Positions 12,144 through 24,100 of a DNA stretch of 64,000 nt are shown here, in pieces; the stretch's first letter is position 1, and each line of letters opens with the position of its first letter. The notes beneath the pieces were generated by a model that worked only from the letters and a program-made list of their open reading frames with translations, made no database searches and had not been told where the DNA came from. The stretch covers positions 19,870,751-19,934,750 of the forward strand of contig CP137682.1 of NCBI GenBank assembly GCA_037976565.1, written 5' to 3'. This stretch comes from Mesocentrotus franciscanus (Eukaryota; Echinodermata; Echinoidea; Camarodonta; Strongylocentrotidae). The translations under genes and the position numbers were made by a program.

Positions 12144-15100
12144 CAAACATATTCAAATCCTCGCATTATGTGGCAAATTGACAGATTTTTTAAATGATTA
12201 ATCTATGTGAATCAAAGAAAAGGAGGAACATGGGACACATGCCACCCCCCCGCCCCAATCATTGTCGGTGCCCCTCAAAGCCTGGGCTCATGATACGCCA
12301 GCTGTCAGACATTAATGGACATCATTTATTCTGTGTATTTGAAATGATTACCAAACAATCTCGGTATCACTAACATTGGAAAGGTCAAGGAATGACATAC
12401 ACATTAGTGGTATGTAGAATCTCACAATAGAAATTGCAGGTAATCAAAGGTTAATTCCACGTTAATTCGTGTTAGACTGTTTGTTATCTCTCCAAGTGTT
12501 GTGAAACTCATGACAGATCCGTACATTTCGTTAGCAGTCGATCTTGAGCATGTACACGTATATTTGAATTTAGATCATTCAACAAAATACGTGTATCGAC
12601 TAATTTCCGATTAGTGCCGGAGCTAAAGCGAGAGTAATAATTTCCAAAAGCTATTTGGAAGCGCATAAGGACGTTATATCATAATGTTATGCGCTATACA
12701 AAAACGGAATATTATTATTAGTGACTAGTGATTGCAAGTCGCTGAATGATCATTGAGTACTATAAATATGAGGGGTCACTTGCATTTAAAAGTTTTGATT
12801 CATTTGAATTATGATTTTTCAATAGTTATTTGAAGTATTGCAATTTATATCTCCTTTCATAAAACTTATCAAAGCTTGATAACTGGATTAAATCATGAAG
12901 CAGACTACTGTCTTCTTAGTTTAAGAATGTACTTATCTCATTATCGCAAAGACTTTCAAAAACTGTCAATACCCTATTGCCTGTAGAAATCTTATTCAGA
13001 TTATGTAACACCGCACACGTCTTTATAATGCTCGCACAATTTAAGAGGTGATGGTGGACGAGGCTATTTAAATTGCTTGAGGTTGATTTTTCGAAAGTCT
13101 TTTGGATCGTGTTGTTTTTTCAAAGTGAAAATGGACAAAAGGCTTGTAGCAAACCAACCACATTAATACACCAGACGAACACATGAAAATGCTGACATAC
13201 GTACGTCAAGAACATAATAATTATGACGCGAAATTATTTTACTAAATATATATTTCGTTTCGCATATGTGGAGAATCAACAAAAAACAATAGAACAGACT
13301 GTTGTACTTGTAAGCGATTGGTGATCAAGGAGATATTCCCAATACATACATACACACACACACCCGCACCTACGCAAATCACCTCCACACACGTGCACAC
13401 CCTCGTTTAAAGGGCAGATGAAAATGAGAAATACGAAAGAAAATAAGAAACTCTGTAAAGGACGCCACAATGGCACAAAGCCTTTTCCTCCTGAAATGGC
13501 GTCTTTTCTATATACATTTTATGTACAGGTTTCTCGTAATGTGATTTTGAAGATGAACATTATAGAATGTACAACATGAATGTGAACAAAAGATGGCCTG
13601 CATGCATGATTGACTCAAAAGAGTGTGCCTTGGTGTTCTTTCTTACCAAAACCATCCTCAATAAATCGCTGAGTGCGCTACAAACGTGGAAGTTGCCGCA
13701 GACAAGAAAGCGAGATGGTGTTCAAATCTCCAAGACAGTTATTTGTGTCGAAAAGGATCCCTATATATTTTAACGAGTTTCGTTGCAGGTACAGACTGAA
13801 ATTAGCTCTAGAAAGTAATTGGCAATGAAGTACGTAAGACAAGACAAAGACTCCAAAATGGCGTCAGAATAAGTTGTGATATGATGTCAGTCAGCACTGG
13901 ATAAACAGGTCGCTGCTTTCCCCCAGGTCATACAATGCTCATCCTGGCGCCAAAAAATATGTCCACTTTTTCTCTTTCCTCCTACATCGCACTATGTTAT
14001 TACGCAAACCGCTTGTTTCTCGATCATCACAAAGAAGACCGCGTCCCCTCACTCATTCCTGCACAGGAACCCGCGTCAAAATGTATTTACAATTCATCCT
14101 GTGCAAATGCAACAAGGCTTTCGATAATTTACTTCAAATTAGACGGATTTTCCTCCCCAGTTGTAGGGAGAAGAAAACCCCGAGTTGGACTGCCCTACCC
14201 CGACGGTTTCCTTCCTGAACGTTCTTCCGCTCGCATATTCACTTACAGATGGCCGCGGCTCAGCAGGAAATCCCCGGGAGAGTTGCGGGAGAGGATGTGA
14301 GACTCTATCGCCATTTTTCCCTCTCACTCTCTCTTTCCCTCTCTGTCTCTCTTCTCTTTTATGAACGGAGCGATGATAATGTTGATGATGGGGATGTTTG
14401 TGTGTGATAGCCTGGAAATAAAGGGAAAAGGGGCTATCGGGGGTCTTGAGCTCAGTGCATCTTTGTAGGGACTTGGAGATGATTTAGCGGAGCGGTAGTG
14501 TACACAGGAACACGGGATGAGCTGAGCTTGGGGACGGATAACCTCGTGATAGGGGGCCTCCTTCCTTTCAAGGGAGGCTCACAGATTAAAATGACTGCAT
14601 CGGCTCGTTGATTACAATCTCATCAAGTCAACACAGATAGGTTGCGTCATAAAATGTGTGTCATGGAGACTATCTATGGGCTGTCATGATGTACATGATT
14701 GTATACAAAGTACTCGTACCTGCACAGACTATGTCTCACTTCATTTTAATTGACCTAGCGCACTCAATATAAATTCAGAGCATTGCTTTTCTTTAAAATT
14801 AATGAGATCCACAAAAACTTTTTTTTTCCCCATTATAGATGCTGAAATCTACCAAATTATGTTTCAATTATCCGTCGTGCACTGTGAAAAATCGGCTATA
14901 ATCTATAAACCGTCGAATGAAGGTGGTATAATTATTGTCATTTTCAAAATCTAACAATACGAAACATGCCTAGATTTATCACTGTCTCAGCCTCCTCTTA
15001 CATTCAATTTCTATTGTTTTTTTCCTACAATGCGCACTTAATTACACGTCTACCACATTTAATTAGCATCTTGCACTTCCTTGACTTTTCTTCCTTGTTT

Positions 15101-18100
15101 GATTGTTGTTGTTTTTAATCAGACGCTTCCTCGTATCAGTATTGATCATGCTTTTGTTGGACAGTGGGTATAGAAAGTATAAAGTATAATGTGACGGTCG
15201 TATACTGCAGCAAAGCAGATTGAGAAACGCTTATTTGTCTCCTTTGAGGGAAGAATAAGTAAGAGAGACAGAGAAAGAGAGACAGACAGAGAGAGAGATA
15301 GTGATATGAACAGTCAGACTACAACCAACGATGCACAATTAACACTCGACGGATCCCAGGTCCTACTTTCACTTTTGATGTTAAGTTTTAAGGATGTGTA
15401 CGAGTGCTAGATGGCGGCTTGCGAAGTACGTCATCAATCACAAAACTAAAATGTATTAAGTCCGCGAGCCGCGCCAACAATCCTGAAATAATATAACTTG
15501 TCATTACTTTTGACGCTGAGTAACAATCTGACTGCCAATGATAGCTGGCGCTCTTTGATATTCGCAGTTGTGACAAATTTAGAATCACTCTCTAATATCG
15601 TTTCAGGCTTCTAGCAGTTATTATTCAATATCGCGGGGTAAAAAATCATTGAGATCAAATCGTAGAATTCAAAAACGTTGCAGGCGCGTATGAACGATTC
15701 ACAGCAACGTACGCTACTTACGTACGTACAGGCATTTGATTTTATAATCAACACAGAAATTTATAGCGTGTCCTTTATAATCTATACCACTCTTGGAAAA
15801 CTATATGGATTGTATCTTCCAAAGCAGTTTAGATTTTAAAAATAATCAAATCTTGTATATAAAAAATGAATTTATATATGTACGATTTTAAAATGGATAA
15901 GAATTTGAAACAAAAACAAAATACACACCAGCCGTAAACAGATTTCAAAGAGTCCACACATGAAGGAAATGAGTTTAAAATACAGTTTAAACATATATAT
16001 TTTATTTTTAATGGATAAAGGAATTTATTGATACTATAGCGACTTTCGAATTAAGCTTATACGTCCCAAGGCATACCAAGTACAAGTTGTATTGGGAAAT
16101 TCATTTCTTTGTATAGTCGCTCTTTTACATATATGTATACACATGGACATGTTAATTGACAAATTGTAGCATCCTGGCTTGTCTTCGTCTATACATGGCA
16201 TGCTATGACCGATGACCCAAACCGGATGTCGTGAGGTTTCCGCTAGTCGGCGCTTTGGATTGTGGCCTCTCGCACCACAACGTCTCTCGCACGTTACTAG
16301 AGTCTCGTTTCCGTTCTGGCGCTACGCTGTTTCCTGCCATCATTTCCGCTTGTTTTGCGATAAATGTCCGTTTAGAACCAAGGTCATTTGCATATTGCAC
16401 TGAATAACATATTTGTGATTTCCTTGTATTCGTATATGTTTCTGTAAATGCCCCGTTACAATTTCGTGAAATTAGATTACTGTTCATAAAATTATTGGAC
16501 TTATCGAAAGTATAAAGTCCGAAACAAGGAGATGAATGCATGGAATCGTATCTAGGCCTATCATACTACAATTTATTTATGCATTTCCTCTATATTCTTA
16601 ACGTTAGGTACAAAGGTGCATTTTCATTGTGACTGCACGTGCTATTTTGGCTTGACGTTTATACGAGAAAAAACACCGCTTCATGTATGTACAGTACATG
16701 AATAGAGGACAACATTTACAGGGGGCATGTATGAAAATCTATTAGAGCTCGAGATCCCCCTAAAAAAAAAAAGATAAATAAATTTGAAAAAAAATAAATA
16801 AATGAATGAAAATTAAAATAAGAATGAAAAACAAACTAACAAACATACAAACAAATAACAAATAGGCCTAATATATGATTTAAAAAGGGTTCTAGCTTTT
16901 ATTTTTTTGTTAGCTTGCAACAATAAAAACAGTTATCTCCCAAAGAACCCTCCTGACGTCATCAGCTTTCAAATAATATATAAGTACATGTACAACCCAT
17001 TAAACGTGATCATCGTTAAAGAAAAACAAGAGATGTTTACTTAACGTTTTCTACCCACTCTACCACCTCCGTATCATGTTCGTGTAATGAAAAGTAATTC
17101 AACTAATATGCTTCTCGAAATTCTACATTGACGCCTTATCAATGATGCTGCTCTTGTTTCCATCTCATGAAATCTAACGTAGATGTAAACTTCATACGTT
17201 TCAAGTTTCTCCCTGCTCTAATCCGTAACATTACTCTCATAAACATTAACAAAATAAGAAGGTAGAATAAATTAGATTTAAACCAAGCCCAGAGAGAGTA
17301 GTGTGGAAGGATGGAAATTTTACGTGGAAAGCAAGTTAAATTCCAAAAACGAGTACATAGATCAGCAGAAAGGCGCAGCGTAATATGTTAACTCATACAT
17401 GTAGCTCCCAAAGCCAACGCCCATCGACATAAGTTTGATAGGAGGTTCGGGGACTGGGTTACCCACATTTCATGAAACACAGAATTCCCCGACACTTTCT
17501 CTAAATTTCGCCCAAATTCAAGCATCACTAAACGAGGAACTTTATGCACACGGGGTGACGATTCGATAATAGAAGAGCAGGGGGTGTTTCATAAAGACTA
17601 AGATCGACTTTAAGTTGGACTTAACTATGGCAGGCTGTTCATGCCACTGATTGCTCTCATCATTTACTGGCATTGGTCTCTCAAGGGACGTACAAATCAT
17701 GGTCACAAATCTACAGAATTGACATATTTTGATAATTCATTATTGAAGGAAAATATATTATCGAAAGATCATAATTGAGAGACTAATGGCGAGAGCAACC
17801 AATGGCATGAATGGCTTGCCATATTTAAGTCCAACTTAAAGTCGATCTTAGTCTTTGTGAAACCCCCAGAAGTCTTGACCATGACCCAACGTCGACATTC
17901 TAACAATGGTACTTGTTGTTTTGTGTCTTCACCAACTTAAAGATAAAGACCAGTTCTGGTCATGCGATTGTATTGTGAAAGATACGTTGTGAAATCGCAC
18001 AGAAAAGGTTGATCATCTCGCATATAAGTATTGGTGTGTACTGCAAGGTTCTGGAATCATCAAAATGATAAGGAATTCGGCCCAGTCTTGGTAAAGTTAC

Positions 18101-21100
18101 AAGCACTGTACACAGGAAGATGTATATGGGACCACGCGACCACGTGCGCGATATCTATTTGGTCCCAATAGATATAATAATTTACCAAATAGGGGGTCTA
18201 TATCAATTAGTAGGCGGTTTCCCGGCAAAATTTGTATCATCACGTATTAATCAAAACATATTCTTTCACATGATTGGTAATGAGAGCTGCCATTTCATTT
18301 ATTGAGAGAGGGGCGTTTCCAAAACGGGTCTTTACCTTTAAATGACCGTTCACTAACCGTTATTCATCCCCCTCGTGCCCATTTCGTACGAGCTGTCTTT
18401 TTTATGGTTTATTACCTGTGTCAATTCAAGCCTGGCAAGGCAAGTAGCCCATAAGCCATTAATTCAAAAATATGATTGCATAAAATGGCCTTGTACGTCA
18501 CCTTTTGACATGTACGAACATTACAAAGACGTATTACGTAATCGGAACGTGATTTCTATGTTTTATATACAATTGAATAGGGTATTGAATTTGCCCCCCT
18601 GAGTTGCTTTCCGGAAAGAAGTTGCGGTCGTGTTCAAAGCAATGTCCGCACTGTTATGCATTCGGTGTTCAATGTCACCTTCACATGGCGCGTCAATTAA
18701 AGGGCGCACCAGTCGCTGACGTAGTCCTGCGTCAGTGAAATGACGCCTTGTGTCCAACGGGCATCTCAGACAATCATAACCTGATCCGACTGATATGCCG
18801 TCTGACGGTCTCCATTTTCATCGACGCCTTTTCCTCCCCCTTATTCCCCGGTCACATCTACGAGTCTGACAAAAGACCAAACTGAAAATTACATGACTAC
18901 GAAAGTAAAAGATTTTGTAGGTTTTTGGTCGATTGGGAGTTGCTTCGGCGGTGTGACCGGGGCAGTATCCCATCAGAGTATACTTACAGAAGCGAAGTTA
19001 AGTCGGCAGGTGTCGCACTCACACATGAGTGGGTGTGCCATGAGGAGGCCACGCCCCATCAGAATCTTGAGACTCTTGCCGCGATGTCGGATGCTCCTCT
19101 TCCAATCCTTAGCCGTCTCTCGCCCGCTGATAAACTGGAATTCGTTGGGTGTGTACCACCGGTCCTGAAACAAATCAATGATAGAGAGCATCGAATTTTA
19201 TACTACAATAACAGAAATGAAATATATCGAAAATGTATACTGCAACCATTACTCATTACTGGATACCTAGAGGAATGACCAATACAAAAATGCTTGAACT
19301 TTTATGGAAAAGTTACAAGGAAATAAATCACCGCTTAACGTAGAATTAAAAAGGAATTAAAACGAAACTGTAAGGACCTTACTCCATGTTCATGTACATG
19401 TACATTCAGTCAATTCCATCCGGGAAGAAAATAGGAAATGTAAAAAGGATATTGACTATAAGAGAAATAAGAAATGTCATAGTTCGAAATCCGAGTAAAC
19501 TTTTATGAAAACAAAGGAACTATTTCCGTGAACATCGATACCTACACCATTTAGACGATTAATCGACCTTTACAGCTGTAAATGAGACATTAATATAAAT
19601 AAGCTTTCCCCAATAATATGCCTAGATCTACATCTATACAGTAATGTTAACGAGCAATATAGTATGGGCGTCTATTTGGATTCATTAATTTATTTATTAA
19701 CTTTTTATATTTCATTTATTTATCTTCTTCTTTTTTTTTTTTTTGGGGGATCAATTTGAATATTTTGCTCCTTAGAATCCGCATTCTTTTATCGGGGCAG
19801 CTGATACCGTCCCCTTTCCTAGGTCGACGTCCCCTCTATAGAACGGCATCTGAGCCATATTGTATTGCGAATTGATTTTGAGTTTTCGTTTATTTCAGTG
19901 AAAACAAGATCTTGCAAGGACATCTTATAATAGACCATTATCTAAGAAGACCGACAGCCCACGAGACCCGCAACCCAAAAGACCGACTGCCCATGAGACC
20001 AGTTTTCGGTCTCGAGTCTTACGAGTCAGTCTGATGTACCCTCGGTCGAGTGAATCCTCAGATAACAATCAGAAGGACTAGCCCATCATTTTCTGTCGGT
20101 CTCGTGGGCAGTTGGTGTTGTCGGCCTTCGCATTGATCTACCAAAAACGTGATTCCATAGACCTTTTTTAATTCAACCCAGCGAAATTTCAACACTTTTT
20201 TCCATTATCTTCTGACATGGGCGAACATTACAAAGAGGTGATATCACCTATTCCGAACATAATTTTTTTTCTGTAGACAATAGACCTACGGAGGGGTTAT
20301 GGAATTTCCCTTCATATGATTTCTAGAAAGTCTTTGCGATCGTGCTGAAAGTACTTCTGGTGACATTTGTGACCTACCTCGAAGAGGACACACTGTCCTT
20401 TGGAGCCCTGGCAGAGTTTGTTGACGTAGAGTAACGCACTGTTTGATCCGCAGGCTACTTCCAGTACCACGTTCCCGTTCTGGTCCTGGATTGGGCTAAA
20501 GTAGTCGCTCTCCGAGCTCTCACACTGCACGAAAAATATATGGAGAGAAAAACAGTGAATGAACTCATTTATTACAAAGGTTCGCTAATTCTGCCGATAG
20601 GCTGATGTTCTTGCTTGATATCACCAAACAAAACTAGGGAGATGGATTGATTATTAAAAAAGGAAAAAGTACAGGATAACAAGGACGAGTAAGAAAGAAA
20701 ACACAAAATTATATATATATATTTTTTTTTTTACTTTTCCCCTTTTTCTTGGCCCTAGATAGGCTATATGAGATTTATAAAAGATATAAAACATGAGAAA
20801 CTCTACACTATAAAGTAAAAGAAAAAAATAATAGGGCGATTACAAATATTGTTTTTGTCTTATTTTAATTTCCTTTTATTTAATGTATTTATATTCCACA
20901 AATGAAGAAAAAAAATTAACAAATATTAACATCGATTTCAGAAAAAAATAATGAACAGATTGAGATCTAGAACAAAAAGTAAAGGCAAAATGTGAATGGG
21001 TTATATTGAGAAGTTTATAGCTTGTAAAATGTAGACCACCTGCTTATCCACAAAAAATGTAGATATTAACGTACATGTATGTGATTTGAGCATCAGTATA

Positions 21101-24100
21101 TACAGGGACAAATCTTTTTCTTTTCTTCGTCTTCTTTATTCTTTTTATTCGGTTGCTTCTTTCTTCTTGTTATTCGGTTTCTTCTTCTAATTTTTCTTCT
21201 CCTACTTCTTCTTCTACATCTTCTTATTCATCTTGTTCTTCTGTCTTGTTGTTGTTCTCCTTTCTTGTTGTTTTGTTGTAGTTGTTGTTATAATACTTCT
21301 TCTTCTTGTTATTCGGCTTCTTCTTTATTCTTCTTTTCCTTCTTCTTTTTTTCTTCATCTGTTCTTCTTTCTTCTTGTGGTTCTTCTTCTTTCTTGTTGG
21401 TTTGTTGCTGTTGCTCCTCTTCTTCTTCTTTCCTTCTGTTTTACTTGTACACCGATTGGACTTTCAGTGTCTTGAGCCTTTCCCACTGGAGTGATGTAAA
21501 TGTGACACGGTGGGATCTAGGATTTTGCAAAAGGGACTTGCTTGAAAAGCAAGTAAACAAACCGTAAGCAAACAAGGAAAACAAAACCGGCAGTAATGTG
21601 CCGGCCGTTTTAACAAAAACGATTCTTTTATTTGATTTTGTTTGGGGGGGGGGGGACAGGGCATGTGCCCAGCGCCCCCAGATCCACCACAGGCAACAGG
21701 GTAAGACGAATGTGTCACAATTGTATAGATCTATATACCATTGGGATCAGCCCCCACTTTCGACATGGACACTGAGGATTTGCAGGCTAACTTTAATTTG
21801 CTTCAATTTAACTTTTGCTTCAAGTTTCAAAACAATTTAAGCAATTTGCCAAATTCAAAATGGTCTGAGTGAGATAATCTTAATCTAGATTCTAGACTCT
21901 AGTCTAGATAAAGATCTAGACTATTTCTAGTCTAGATATGAATAGTCTACATAAATTTGCCATTCGTTTTGATAAACGTGCCAACCATGTCGCTGCTGTT
22001 ACAGTTCTTGGAGGCAATCATCAATTATCACACTCGTTCAATCACAACTTAGGCTACAACTAATGTAGACTAGACCTATAGGCCTAGTAGGTTAAAACAA
22101 TTACAAGTTTGGTTTTCCAACAATTTTAGAGCATTGATCGTGACGCGTCATAACGGGAACAAATAATGTAAAAGCAAGATTTCGGTCTCCTGTCTCTAGC
22201 CTGATAAACATTAGACCAGGAAGCTGTCTTATAAAGAGAGTAGATTGCTAGAAGATGTCTATCGATCCGGATTGATTGCAAGCACTCCAATGAATCGCAA
22301 CCAAATGGCAAACTCCCGCAGAGTTGGGATTACGAATACGATAATTTTATTTTTAATCAACTGCAAATTTGATAACACAAGGTCAACTCCTAAACTCAGT
22401 TCATGAAAACGTACTCGGGACTCCTACCTTTATCTGGTCAACCGTGTAATAAGCAACAGCAACACCAGAAACATTTTCTTGCACTTCATAATCATTAGAG
22501 CTAGTACTAGAAGTAGAAGGTCTACTACTAGCAGCAACAGGCGGTGGGTCCGGACAGGGAGCGGGCACCTGCTGCATTGGCATTCCCATGGGCGAGGGCA
22601 TTGCCATTGGCATTGCCATTGACATGCCCATTGGTATCGGAGCCATCATACTCATAGGTCTACCTCCGGGTCCTTGTTCTGGCATCATCATAAACATGCC
22701 ATCCGGCATATGCATCATACCGTTCGGCATCATTCTGCAACAATCGTCAAACCTCACCTTACAGCTAAAATAACATCTTCATTAGATCTAGAGCTAGAGC
22801 TGACCAGTCTATTAAATTCTCGTCACGTTTAAAATATTCGATTGCAAAACATCTCATTAATTGCATTGCGAATTGCGCAACGTTTACGCTTAACGCATGC
22901 GCTCACGCGTGCCCTAAAATAGGCTGCGCGCATAATTTTATGTGTAGGAATTTGCGATGGTACTTGAGCGCCTATGCGCATTGATCATTGAAGCGCAGTA
23001 CGCGTTACGCGCTTCTCGTGGGTGTAGCTGATGAGCCAGCTAGCTACGTCGCAATTATGTAGGACGGGGTTAAGCAGAGCTAGAGGCGTGCATGCCATCG
23101 GTGCCAGGGTCCGGGGGCGGCGTCGAACGCTATACCATTTTAGAACGTGGAGCTGCCGACCATGGTTAATTTCCGACAACGAAACAATTTTTTTTTTCTA
23201 ACGAGATTTTAAGAGGGCGGTGTATCACGCCCACCATTCTTTCCTTTCTCTCTGTGGTGGTATTCTGGAACTCTCTACTATCAATGAACATTGAGTATCA
23301 TTTTCCCCTATACGATAAATATAACTTTTTTTTAAAGAATACGTACGGCCCCTGATCGCCCCACACCCCTGATGAAGACGAACTAAGACCGAGCGAGTAA
23401 AAATCTGACAAATTACGCATATATTATCAGATTTTGAGAAAATTTGATTATTATTAACCAATTTCTTTATGCAATAGTAAAGCGTGAGGTAGTCGAATAT
23501 CCTGTTCAGTGATTGGTCAACATAGCATCATGTGACCAAACATAACATTGCTATGATGTAACCGTGACGTCATCCATGGTATAGTGCACTATACCATGGC
23601 ACTATACCATGGATGACGTCATATATATGCGGTCGATCAAGATCAATGTGATATCGGTCGCGGTCGCGGTACGCTCTGCTCTCACTGCGCTCTACACTAT
23701 TTCAGTGACAGTTAACATTAATGGGTGGTATTCTCATAAGTTAAGCCGGGACTAAGTCCAGACTAAACAAGAATTTTAGTTCACACTTCTATGGAATGCT
23801 AGGTTTCATCTTCCTCTTTCAATATTCATGACAAAGATAATCTACCAAAGACTTTATTGAAATTCAGTTCATACTCACATTATTTTTTTCTTCTCATTTC
23901 ATTGCAAAATTATGTTTTTGGACACTTTTCATTGCAGGATTAAAATAATATGTACAGGGTAAATGAGTTGGCAACAGGCACTCGAAGTATGGACTAAGTT
24001 AAGCCAGGCTTAACTTAGTACGCGCTATCGGAATACCACCCAATATCATTATTAATTTTTTTTTTTTATGAAGGTTGGTTTGAAAAATATAAAACAAATA

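Noticed and set aside
21233..21567. Leu/Phe/Ser-rich open frames resembling membrane proteins
   Set aside because: Produced by a TTC/TTG simple repeat in all three frames, with no start or splice context.
22588..22773. Ile/Gly/Pro-rich plus-strand frame
   Set aside because: Antisense of the Met-rich exon 2 of the SAMD11-like gene.
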